Positions 1 through 6,562 of a stretch of DNA of 12,014 nucleotides are shown here, piece by piece. Below the pieces are notes generated by a model, which was given only the letters and a program-made list of their open reading frames with translations, had not been told where the DNA came from and ran no database searches. The stretch lies in contig JAKAVW010000059.1 of NCBI GenBank assembly GCA_021827445.1, forward strand, positions 1-12,014. Reading direction: 5' to 3'. The stretch's first letter is position 1. The number at the start of each line of letters is the position of its first letter. The stretch is from Pseudomonadota bacterium (GTDB lineage Bacteria > Pseudomonadota > Gammaproteobacteria > Acidithiobacillales > Acidithiobacillaceae). Made by a program: the position numbers and the translations under genes.

Positions 1-2
1 AA

Positions 3-110
3 CTCAAGGAAAGTTATGGCCCGCAATGGCCTGTGGCCTGGTTGCGGGAACGGTTGCCTGCGAATCGGCAGGACTGGGTGGAACAGGCTAAGCGGGGGTT
101 TGGGATGTAA
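3..110 (+). CDS. C-terminal end of an upstream gene (possibly TrbE/VirB4-type ATPase)
   Basis: An open frame runs in from the left edge and stops at TAA 108-110, giving 35 residues that end in RGFGM. The stretch contains PQWPVAWLRERL followed by a DW pair. From memory, this resembles the W-P-x-A-W-L-R pattern near the end of TrbE-family (VirB4-like) ATPases. In trb operons trbE normally stands just before trbJ, so position supports the idea. Only the tail is visible, with no Walker motif or other diagnostic feature, so TrbE is an inference. The coding frame itself is likely because the promoter and next gene begin directly after its stop. Confidence 0.45.
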   Translation, partial: LKESYGPQWPVAWLRERLPANRQDWVEQAKRGFGM

Positions 111-131
111 GGAAATTTGGTAAATTATCGC

Positions 132-160
132 TTGACAGCCGATTATGGTATAGCTATAAA
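132..160 (+). promoter_or_regulatory. Sigma-70 promoter with overlapping palindromes
   Basis: A perfect -35 box TTGACA (132-137) is separated by exactly 17 bp from TATAAA (155-160), one mismatch from the consensus -10. Transcription would begin near 167. The surroundings are AT-rich (17 G/C in positions 121-180, counted by hand). A 10-bp palindrome TATAGCTATA (149-158) overlaps the -10 box. An inverted repeat AATTT-GGT-AAATT (114-126) sits just upstream of the -35. Either could be an operator. The promoter follows directly after the stop of the preceding gene and would drive the genes from 215 onward, probably including trbJ to trbI. Confidence 0.75.
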
Positions 161-214
161 TAACTATATATTGTGGTTTTGTGTCCGTCATTGTCCTATA
201 TGTGGTGGCCAACT

Positions 215-559
215 ATGTCCGAGAAGAAAATTACACACACTGAACATTACCGTGATTACTGTGGTCGGTGGCAAACACGGACATGGACTACGGATGCTCC
301 TAAGCCGCTTAGTGAACTGGAAGTGGTCGGCTTGGCCATTGTTGGCATTATTTGTGTTATAGCTTCTGTTTTGTACGATGCTTATCAATGGGTGGCCGCG
401 CACCTATTATGGACCGGAAGTGCCGTGGTTGTCATTGTAGTTTCGTTTGCGCTCTATCGAATGATCAGCGGCATCCGACTGGAGGATGACTGGTATATGT
501 ATCCGTTATACTGGGCATCCGATGCGGTTGGTTACGTGACGAGCTGGTTCCGCTGGTGA
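215..559 (+). CDS. Small two-helix membrane protein, unknown function
   Basis: This is a 114-residue protein starting MSEKK. I place the start at ATG 215. The in-frame GTG at 173 lies only a few bases from the predicted transcription start at about 167, too close for a leader. The ribosome site is weak (GTGG repeats at 203-208). The N-terminal 35 residues are hydrophilic and rich in H, T and W. Two hydrophobic stretches follow, at about 36-53 and 62-80, then a C-terminal part rich in aromatic residues (W, Y) ending SWFRW. It is probably an inner-membrane protein. As first gene after the promoter and upstream of trbJ, it is likely an accessory transfer protein. I do not recognise the family. 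Confidence 0.7.
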   Translation: MSEKKITHTEHYRDYCGRWQTRTWTTDAPKPLSELEVVGLAIVGIICVIASVLYDAYQWVAAHLLWTGSAVVVIVVSFALYRMISGIRLEDDWYMYPLYWASDAVGYVTSWFRW

Positions 560-642
560 GCTGGTAGTGGCAATGCCACATCTATCTCGAAGAAGCCTGT
601 GCTATACCCAATCACCGATATGTTTGGAACAGGGGGTGGGTA

Positions 643-927
643 ATGAAAAAGGCATTGCTGATGTTGCTGTGCGTGGTTCCTGCAGTTTCTTTCGCAGGTG
701 GGCCGGTTTTTGGGGCGCCGAGTGTTCCCTTGAAGACGCAGGTGAAGCATTTGCAGGCGGATATCGCCAAACTGAAGCCGGGACAGACGCATAAAGCGTT
801 TGCTTATGCCTTTGTAGGCCGCAATCTGGCAGCACAGATGCACAACGTGGCGGCTGAAAAGGCTTTTAAGGCGTTTAAGCCGGGCGATAGTCTTGCGGCA
901 TTGAAGGCAGACGCCGCAAAGCTGTAA
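643..927 (+). CDS. Small secreted Ala/Lys-rich protein, unknown function
   Basis: This 94-residue protein begins with a clear Sec signal peptide: MKKA, a hydrophobic core at residues 4-14, and likely cleavage after the S-F-A at 16-18. The mature part of about 76 residues is rich in Ala and Lys, predicted helical and basic, and has no cysteine. It contains two similar KPG turns (in KLKPGQ and FKPGDS), which hint at a helix-turn-helix hairpin or a degenerate internal repeat. A purine-rich AGGGGGTGGG (631-640) lies before the start. It is followed 15 nt later by another secreted protein, so both probably act in the periplasm as accessory parts of the transfer system. I do not recognise the family. 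Confidence 0.7.
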   Translation: MKKALLMLLCVVPAVSFAGGPVFGAPSVPLKTQVKHLQADIAKLKPGQTHKAFAYAFVGRNLAAQMHNVAAEKAFKAFKPGDSLAALKADAAKL

Positions 928-942
928 ACAAGGGAAACGCCC

Positions 943-1947
943 ATGAAAAAGACCTTGCTCATTTCCGCTGTACTGTTTGCGATGAGTGTCGGTACCGCTG
1001 ACGCGTCCATCCAGACGGCCGTGGCCGCCATGCGGACAGACGCACAAGCGATTCAACAAATGACGACCACGTGGCCTGAAATCCAGGCTGCGGCACAAAG
1101 CTATGGCGCCCTGGCGCCCTATGCCGCACAACAGTGGGCGGGGCAGGGGCCGATCATCGTCACGCCGCTGGGAGGTCAGGAGCTCTGTCACAACACGCAT
1201 TGGGATCAGGTAACCAGCGGGTTGGTCACGGGCGGCCTGAATATCACTGGGGACGCCGCAGTGGAAGCTTACGCACTGCAGACCATAGCCATCGATTTTC
1301 AGCAACAATATGCGAACCTGATGATCGCCGAGGTCCAGGCGCATGCGTCGAATGTGCAGCAACTGACGCAAACCGAGGCGCAGACCAAAGCGACACTGAA
1401 TAACCTGATGAACCTGCTAACCGTTACCGGTCAGCAGATACAAGCGGCCATGGGGCCAGGCACCACGCTCCGTCAAATGCCGTTCACCAACTGGCAAGCG
1501 GGTATCGGGGATGTACCGAACCTGGCCGAATCGCAGTACACGGCAGGACTCAATGATGGCGCTCCTATTGGCTGGTATGCGCAGCCGACAGATAACGCAT
1601 TCGCCCGATTGATCGATCGGTGCCCAACCGGCAGCGGGTCGCTACCCATGATCCCTTTGGCCGCCAGTGTTCAGAATGCGGCGAACGTATCCGTGCAGGA
1701 CGAACCCGATGTACAGCAGGCCATAGCCCCGTTCGAGCGGGGCAGCAGCTACGTGCTTCCCAGCGGTGGCTTCGCATCGGGGTTGCCCCATCTTCCCAAT
1801 TACCCGGTACGTATGCAGATCGTAGGTATTTTGGCCGCTGACATGCCCGCCATCGGCGGGTATATGCAGCCAGTCACATCCGCATTGCAAGCGTTCAACG
1901 CCACAGTGCAATCGACCATGAGCCAGGTGAATCAAAATGTGCAATAA
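943..1947 (+). CDS. Secreted 334-residue protein upstream of TrbJ, unknown function
   Basis: The protein has an N-terminal signal peptide (MKKTLL, hydrophobic core, probable cleavage after A-D-A at residues 19-21). The mature protein is rich in Gln and Ala. A long helical segment at about 100-170 lacks proline and may form a coiled coil, giving some resemblance to VirB5/TrbJ-like pilus-tip proteins. Beyond this it is rich in Gly, Pro and Asn. Two cysteines (in ELCHN and DRCPT) could form a disulfide. The ribosome site AGGGAAA (931-937) is good. The stop overlaps the start of trbJ by 11 nt, indicating translational coupling. An alternative or additional surface component of the mating apparatus is an inference from location and composition only. 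Confidence 0.75.
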   Translation: MKKTLLISAVLFAMSVGTADASIQTAVAAMRTDAQAIQQMTTTWPEIQAAAQSYGALAPYAAQQWAGQGPIIVTPLGGQELCHNTHWDQVTSGLVTGGLNITGDAAVEAYALQTIAIDFQQQYANLMIAEVQAHASNVQQLTQTEAQTKATLNNLMNLLTVTGQQIQAAMGPGTTLRQMPFTNWQAGIGDVPNLAESQYTAGLNDGAPIGWYAQPTDNAFARLIDRCPTGSGSLPMIPLAASVQNAANVSVQDEPDVQQAIAPFERGSSYVLPSGGFASGLPHLPNYPVRMQIVGILAADMPAIGGYMQPVTSALQAFNATVQSTMSQVNQNVQ

Positions 1948-2698
1948 AAAAGTGCCTTTTTCAGTAGCCTTGCGGGCGGCAATAATTCTGGCGTGTTCGT
2001 CTGTGACAGCATTTGCAGGCACGTTGACCGGCGGCGCTACGATGCCGGAACAGATTGTGCAGGAAATCACCGCCATCCAGTCACAAATGACCCAAGCCCA
2101 GCAACTGGTGCAGCAGATCCAGCAGTACGAAAACATGGCCCAGAACATGGTGACGCTTCCCCAGTCCATGTATGACCAGGTCACGGCGCCTATTGCCCAA
2201 CTCTACGGGCTGGTTCAGCAGTCGGAACAGCTTGGATATGCCGGGCAAAACATCGCCAGTCAGTTCCAGAACATCAATGCCAACTTCAACCCGCAGATCA
2301 CGTCGCAATACACGCAGCAGTACGGCACCATCACCAGCGGCCTGCAGACGGCTATCAACAGTGCGCTGCAAACAGCCAACCTGAATCCGTCAAATTTTGT
2401 GACCCAGCAGCAGGCCATGCAGCAGGTACAGCAGGCGATGAGCAATCCCAATAGCCGGAATGGTTTGCTTCAGGCCGCCGTCAGCGTAGGCCAAGCCACG
2501 GTCGCGGATGATACCCAGCTTTTGCAGACGGCCAATTCCGAGGCAAGCATGAATGCTGCGTGGAAGAAGGCGCAAATGGAACAAAAGCAGGCTTCAACTC
2601 AGGCGTCTTTTAATTCTATCTTTGGTGGACCAAATCTTGGTACAACCATGCCACCTGAAAATTTTATCCAATCCATGTCTAGCTTTAAGAATCAATAA
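1937..2698 (+). CDS. trbJ: Conjugal transfer protein TrbJ (VirB5-like, periplasmic/pilus-associated)
   Basis: This 253-residue protein matches TrbJ in length and layout. A signal peptide (likely cleavage after A-F-A, residues 25-27) precedes the motif GGATMPEQIVQE. A Gln-rich coiled-coil region (about 38-75) follows, then a second helical block. VirB5-family proteins are minor pilus or surface components used in recipient contact. A cysteine at residue 20 (L-A-C) is a weak lipobox alternative. The ribosome site AGGTGA (1925-1930) lies inside the preceding gene, which it overlaps by 11 nt. The last 20 residues are unlike the rest: they are encoded by AT-richer DNA and carry a motif (P240 to N252) repeated in the next gene. 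Confidence 0.85.
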   Translation: MCNKKVPFSVALRAAIILACSSVTAFAGTLTGGATMPEQIVQEITAIQSQMTQAQQLVQQIQQYENMAQNMVTLPQSMYDQVTAPIAQLYGLVQQSEQLGYAGQNIASQFQNINANFNPQITSQYTQQYGTITSGLQTAINSALQTANLNPSNFVTQQQAMQQVQQAMSNPNSRNGLLQAAVSVGQATVADDTQLLQTANSEASMNAAWKKAQMEQKQASTQASFNSIFGGPNLGTTMPPENFIQSMSSFKNQ

Positions 2699-2929
2699 AG
2701 GAATCTTATCATGAAAAAAGAAATTACATTTGCACTCACCGTTATCGTTACCAGCGTTGCTTTAATGGGATGTTCGCATGCTCAACCTGCGAAAGATACG
2801 AAAGCACTCGCGCTGATTAGTAAACCAGCCAAGACGGAGCAGCACAACCAAAACACGCCGGCCGCCCATAATATTAACGCTGGTGCAACACCTAATAACT
2901 TTATCGCCAGTATGACGGGATTTGCTAAT
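2654..2929 (+). repeat. Shared C-terminal peptide motif in TrbJ and the adjacent lipoprotein
   Basis: The motif P-x-N-F-I-x-S-M-x-x-F-x-N occurs twice. It is TrbJ residues 240-252 (2654-2692, P-E-N-F-I-Q-S-M) and lipoprotein residues 61-73 (2891-2929, P-N-N-F-I-A-S-M). Eight of 13 positions are identical, with conservative S/T at another. The DNA differs at many codon positions, so this is a protein-level repeat and not a recent duplication. The coordinates given span both copies. Confidence 0.8.
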
Positions 2930-2968
2930 GTCGGGAAAAAGGGAACGAACAATGAGACGCACCACTAA
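2711..2968 (+). CDS. TrbK-like lipoprotein, candidate entry-exclusion factor
   Basis: The 85-residue product has a lipoprotein signal: MKKE, a hydrophobic core and the lipobox L-M-G-C with Cys21 as the lipidated residue. Serine at +2 predicts outer-membrane sorting. The mature part is short, polar and disordered-looking (K, N, T, Q, H), about 64 residues. Size, lipobox and placement between trbJ and trbL match TrbK, the entry-exclusion lipoprotein of RP4. The sequence is too divergent for me to assign the symbol. Near its end, P61 to N73 repeats the C-terminal motif of TrbJ. The ribosome site AAGG (2698-2701) overlaps the trbJ stop, and the gene end overlaps trbL by 17 nt. Confidence 0.75.
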   Translation: MKKEITFALTVIVTSVALMGCSHAQPAKDTKALALISKPAKTEQHNQNTPAAHNINAGATPNNFIASMTGFANVGKKGTNNETHH

Positions 2969-4508
2969 TTGGTCATTCATAGCATTTGTGGTCTCATTGA
3001 CAATGCCGGGACTCTCCTCTGCGGCTAGTTTTGGAATATTCAATAGCGTCACGAACCAGATAAAAACGCAAATCATGGGTTCTTGGTATAGACCTATCCA
3101 ACAGCATGCAATCCACCTGTTCGGGATGCTTGCGGCTATAGAAATGACATGGATGGCGGCAACTTGGCTGCTATCCAAAAAGACGTTTGAGGACATTTTC
3201 CCAAGTCTCATAAAGAAAATCATTACATTGGGTTTTTTTCTGGCAATTCTATTGAACGCCAATGTATGGCTGCCTGATATTTTCGCTTCATTTATGGACA
3301 TTGGGGTCCAAGTTGGCGGAATTGGCAATATCACGCCGTCCAGCATTGCCAATGAATCTTACACCGCCTTCATGACCATCATGGGTCTACCCTTTGTTTC
3401 TGTCACTCATAATGTCGGGGGTGCCATCAGTTCGTTATGGTCCGGTAATATTTCACAGTTTGTATCAGATGTTGGGGCGTCTGCAAAGAGCGCTGTTATT
3501 GACGCTAACCCGTTCTCACAGATAGCATTTTTTGTTCTTGCTTTCGTCGTTGCTTTGTCTATTCTGTACCTTGCTATAGAGTTTATGATGGTTCAGATTG
3601 AGGCGTTTGTAGTGATTGGCGCTGGTGTCATTATCTTGGGATTAACCGGGTTAAGATTTACCACAAAATATGCCAGCGGTTATATGGATTATAGCATCAC
3701 GTTGGGCGTCAGAATGATGATTATCACGCTACTGGCTGGATTTTTTCAGACCTACATGCTCCCAGATATGCAAAAGGCGCTGATTGATAGCGGCGGTGCC
3801 ATACAAGGACCGTTCATAGCTATGAGCATCGGCTTGATTATCGCGGCTATGGTCAAGAAACTGCCTCAGATTGCAACATCCATCATGAACGGATCGAGCA
3901 ATATGGGCAGTGGTGACTTCACTGGTCCGGCCAAGGGTGCAGCCATCACCGCAGCTGCTGTAGCGACTGGCGCGGTCGTTGGCGCATCCGTGGTTGGTGC
4001 TGCTGGTATGACGGCATCTGCGGGCGAAATGGGGGCTAGTGTCGGGGGCGCAAATGCGATTTCTGGGGCTGGTAGTATGAGCGGATCTGGCGCCGCAGCT
4101 TCTGGTGCCCCGTTCGATGCGGCAGCGGGCGTGCCAGCACCCAAATATTCGCCGCCGCCGTCGGATTTGGGTGTGCCAGTCCCCACAACACCTATGAAAG
4201 TGTTTCCGGAGTTCGCCCAAAACACGGGAAGTACGACTACACGGCCTGCACCAGCTAGTTCCGGCCCTGTATCTGGTAGTGACGCCGCTGTAAATGCTTC
4301 CTCGGCCACGTCAACAGGCCCAGGGGTAAGTGGCGGCGCGAACACGGGCAGTGCTGCTAAGCCAGCCCCTACAGCGTTTCAGGAAGGGCAGGATGCTTTT
4401 AGATCCACTCAACGATCCTTGAACGCGATCCATGACAATATCGCCCATGGCCCGGCGGATACGAGCGTCCCGGCCTCGCGAGGCGATCTCAAGCACCCGG
4501 AAGATTAA
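2952..4508 (+). CDS. trbL: Conjugal transfer protein TrbL (VirB6-like polytopic membrane protein)
   Basis: I start at ATG 2952 (MRRTTN), 7 nt after AGGGA (2940-2944), giving 518 residues, close to RP4 TrbL. An in-frame ATG at 2922 has a poorer context. A signal-like hydrophobic segment (7-25) is followed by transmembrane segments at about 54-75, 82-106, 190-235 (two close helices), 248-272 and 288-307. The family pattern of GIFNSV, a WLL segment and multiple Gly-rich helices is typical of TrbL/VirB6, which forms part of the inner-membrane channel. From about residue 314 to the end is a 200-residue Ala/Gly/Ser/Pro-rich tail, probably disordered. Base composition is AT-rich in the membrane part (20 and 24 G/C per 60 in 3181-3300) and rises in the tail. 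Confidence 0.9.
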   Translation: MRRTTNWSFIAFVVSLTMPGLSSAASFGIFNSVTNQIKTQIMGSWYRPIQQHAIHLFGMLAAIEMTWMAATWLLSKKTFEDIFPSLIKKIITLGFFLAILLNANVWLPDIFASFMDIGVQVGGIGNITPSSIANESYTAFMTIMGLPFVSVTHNVGGAISSLWSGNISQFVSDVGASAKSAVIDANPFSQIAFFVLAFVVALSILYLAIEFMMVQIEAFVVIGAGVIILGLTGLRFTTKYASGYMDYSITLGVRMMIITLLAGFFQTYMLPDMQKALIDSGGAIQGPFIAMSIGLIIAAMVKKLPQIATSIMNGSSNMGSGDFTGPAKGAAITAAAVATGAVVGASVVGAAGMTASAGEMGASVGGANAISGAGSMSGSGAAASGAPFDAAAGVPAPKYSPPPSDLGVPVPTTPMKVFPEFAQNTGSTTTRPAPASSGPVSGSDAAVNASSATSTGPGVSGGANTGSAAKPAPTAFQEGQDAFRSTQRSLNAIHDNIAHGPADTSVPASRGDLKHPED

Positions 4509-4518
4509 GGAAAAAACC

Positions 4519-4767
4519 ATGTTATTCGAGAGTGAGGAACAAAAAAGGCTCCGGCGCGACGCGTATGCTGGCCTTGTGAAAATGTTAAAGGAAGCCTGGA
4601 GAGAAGACCGCCCGGCCTTTTGGCGGGGTATGCTCGGCATTCTCATGGTAATAATTGGCTCTGTGGCATTTCTTATTGACACATTACCAGCAAAGATCGT
4701 TGCCGGGGCGGCCCTTGGTGCTTGGGTAGGCATCCTCGCGACACAATACAGCAGGAAGAAAGATTAA
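4519..4767 (+). CDS. Small two-helix membrane protein between trbL and trbF
   Basis: This 82-residue protein starts at ATG 4519, 11 nt after the trbL stop, with AAGGA (4507-4511) as ribosome site. A more upstream in-frame start at 4432 would lie inside trbL and lacks such a site. Residues 1-33 are charged and amphipathic (EEQKRLRRD). Two hydrophobic helices follow at about 36-53 and 57-75, the second Gly/Ala-rich, then a basic end RKKD. The charge pattern suggests both termini in the cytoplasm. It has no counterpart that I recognise in RP4 trb. Its position suggests an inner-membrane accessory or assembly protein of the secretion channel. Confidence 0.75.
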   Translation: MLFESEEQKRLRRDAYAGLVKMLKEAWREDRPAFWRGMLGILMVIIGSVAFLIDTLPAKIVAGAALGAWVGILATQYSRKKD

Positions 4768-4772
4768 AGATC

Positions 4773-4794
4773 GGGGGCATGTAAGTATGCCCTT
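4773..4794 (+). other. Intergenic hairpin before trbF
   Basis: GGGCAT (4775-4780) and ATGCCC (4787-4792) pair perfectly across a 6-base loop, and two flanking G-U pairs could extend the stem to 8. No run of T follows (TTATCTCT), so it is not a standard terminator. It lies in the longest gap inside the trb block (4768-4848, 81 nt). It could be a processing or stability element that separates expression of trbJ-L from trbF-G-I. Confidence 0.45.
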
Positions 4795-4848
4795 ATCTCT
4801 GCAGTCATGTCGCTATACCCATAATAACGAGAGACGGCCGAGGCGGAA

Positions 4849-5532
4849 ATGAACGACGAAAACCAGCAACAGGACAAACGCTATCTTGCGGCCAGGCGGG
4901 ATTGGCTGGAACGCGATGGAGACAACATTGCACGGGCGAAGAACTGGCGAATGATGGCTTTCGCGGCCATCGGCATCGCGGCATGCTTCGGGGCGGGCAT
5001 GATCTACGAGGCGGACCGGGTGCATGTGGTGCCCTACGTGGTCGAGGTCAACAAACTCGGCGCGTCCGTTCATCTGGCTCAGGCCGTGGACGCCGGTACC
5101 TATCAGCAGCCCATCGTGGCCCATATTCTTACACACTGGATTTGGCTGGTCCGGTCCAGGACGCCGTCCGTGCCTACGGAAAAGACCCTGATCGACGACA
5201 GCTATCACTATGTGGACAAGCAGAGTGAAGACCTGATCAACGCGTATTTCAAGCGGCATTCGCCTTACATCGATTACACCAAGCGGCTGGGTGGGCGCAC
5301 CGTGAAAATCACTTCGGCCCTGCCCATCGGCAAACTCAAGTCCACTGGTGGCGCTTTTCAAATTGATTGGACCGAGACCCAGTATGACGGGAGCGGCGGT
5401 ATCGCCAACAAGCAACATTATCAGGGCATTATTAATTACGCGGTCATAAAACCCGGCAACAATCCGCAAGTTCTTGCCGGCAATCCGTTTGGTATTTATG
5501 TGACTACCTTCAACTGGAACCAGACCCTATGA
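4849..5532 (+). CDS. trbF: Conjugal transfer protein TrbF (VirB8-like assembly factor)
   Basis: This 227-residue protein has the VirB8/TrbF layout. It has a cytoplasmic N-terminus (1-33, with a YLAARRDW motif), a single membrane helix (about 34-53) and a periplasmic NTF2-like domain (about 60-227). Segments typical of TrbF include YVVEVNKLG after the helix and the closing NPFGIYVTTFNW. The family dimerises in the periplasm and nucleates the channel, contacting VirB9- and VirB10-type proteins. GAGGCGGA just before the ATG is a good ribosome site. The stop overlaps the trbG start as ATGA. GC content jumps here (39 G/C in 5041-5100) relative to trbL. Confidence 0.93.
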   Translation: MNDENQQQDKRYLAARRDWLERDGDNIARAKNWRMMAFAAIGIAACFGAGMIYEADRVHVVPYVVEVNKLGASVHLAQAVDAGTYQQPIVAHILTHWIWLVRSRTPSVPTEKTLIDDSYHYVDKQSEDLINAYFKRHSPYIDYTKRLGGRTVKITSALPIGKLKSTGGAFQIDWTETQYDGSGGIANKQHYQGIINYAVIKPGNNPQVLAGNPFGIYVTTFNWNQTL

Positions 5533-6551
5533 ACGCCGACAAACAACTGCGGGACCTGGCTATGATGGCCGTACTGTCGATTCTGCCTGGATTGGCGGTA
5601 GCTGGTGTCATTGTGCCGAAAACGGGAAGTGACCACCAGGTCCCGGCCATTCAGGACGGCTCCGCGGCTTCCGGTGCGGACGTAAACGATGCCCAAACAT
5701 GGCGGAAGATCGTTGCCGCACCGCCTTCCGCAAAGATGAGTTTCCGTACCAGGGCGGATGCCGAGAAGTCGCTCACGCAAGCGTATGCATCCGGGAAATT
5801 GAATAACCTGCCTCCGATCGCGGGGTCCGATGGAACTATTCTGTACCCTTATGGCGGTTCATGGCCTACCGTCGTAGCGTCACCATTACACATCAGCATT
5901 ATCGAGTTGCAGGCGGGGTGTCACCCGGAGCAACTGGATATCGGCGCACCCACTGAGTGGATACTGCATCAGGCCATGGCCGGAAATACGCCCATTCTCA
6001 CCATATCCCCCCGTTTTGCAGGACTCCACACCAACCTGATGATCACGGCGACCAGCCAATCAGGGAAACCGCTGATCTACTACGTGAATCTGGTGTCAGA
6101 CCACTCCAAGTACACGCCGAAAGTGGGTTTTTACTATCCGCAGGATATTCAATCCACATGGCATTTGCAGACCGCAAATGCGCAGGCGGCCAAGGCGAAA
6201 GCGGATGCCGAGACGATTGCCACACTACCCAACATCAATGCGGCCGATCTCGATTTTCGCTGGAAGACGCATTGCGCCGGCGGCGGGTGGTTCAGCGATA
6301 GCGCCTGCGGGAACATCCGTCCGGTGCGGATCTTCGATGATGGCACGCACACATACATCCAGATGCCCATAGGACAAGCCAGTCGTGGCGGCATGCCGAC
6401 CATCATGGCGGAAAACAGCGCCGGGCAACCCGCGATCATCAACTGGCAATACCGGGATCACTATTTCATTGTCGACTCCGTTCCGCATCAGATCTTGCTG
6501 CTGGCCGGGAAGGGTAGCGCCGGCAAGGTCGTGAAGATTACGCACCGATAA
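5529..6551 (+). CDS. trbG: Conjugal transfer protein TrbG (VirB9/CagX-like outer-membrane channel protein)
   Basis: The 340-residue protein starts at ATG 5529, overlapping the trbF stop by 4 nt. A signal peptide ends about residue 25 (A-V-A). The family core follows: ILYPYGGSWPTVVASPLHIS (about 103-122) in the VirB9 N-terminal domain. The C-terminal domain has RIFDDGTHTYIQMP and YRDHYFIVDSVPHQILLLAG, which in VirB9 proteins meets VirB7/VirB10 in the outer-membrane core complex. Unusual points are Cys131 in the usual L-x-x-G-E position, and a Cys249-x10-Cys260 loop just before the C-terminal domain that could form a disulfide. Identity is secure and the cysteines are seen directly. Confidence 0.93.
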   Translation: MNADKQLRDLAMMAVLSILPGLAVAGVIVPKTGSDHQVPAIQDGSAASGADVNDAQTWRKIVAAPPSAKMSFRTRADAEKSLTQAYASGKLNNLPPIAGSDGTILYPYGGSWPTVVASPLHISIIELQAGCHPEQLDIGAPTEWILHQAMAGNTPILTISPRFAGLHTNLMITATSQSGKPLIYYVNLVSDHSKYTPKVGFYYPQDIQSTWHLQTANAQAAKAKADAETIATLPNINAADLDFRWKTHCAGGGWFSDSACGNIRPVRIFDDGTHTYIQMPIGQASRGGMPTIMAENSAGQPAIINWQYRDHYFIVDSVPHQILLLAGKGSAGKVVKITHR

Positions 6552-6562
6552 GGGGCTTGCGG

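Noticed and set aside
173..217. GTG start at 173 for the first membrane protein
   Set aside because: The predicted transcript begins at about 167, leaving no room for a ribosome site. ATG 215 gives a more normal protein.
567..579. Short hairpin GTGGC-AAT-GCCAC after the first membrane protein gene
   Set aside because: The stem is only 5 bp, with a 3-base loop and no T-run, so it is too weak to call a terminator.
532..1371. 279-residue open frame on the minus strand
   Set aside because: It is antisense to two genes with signal peptides and good ribosome sites, and its product is Arg/Cys/His-rich without recognisable features, typical of a shadow frame.
1994..1999. Lipobox-like L-A-C at residues 18-20 of TrbJ
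   Set aside because: The residues before Cys20 fit poorly and a better Sec cleavage site (A-F-A) follows at 25-27, so a soluble periplasmic form is preferred.
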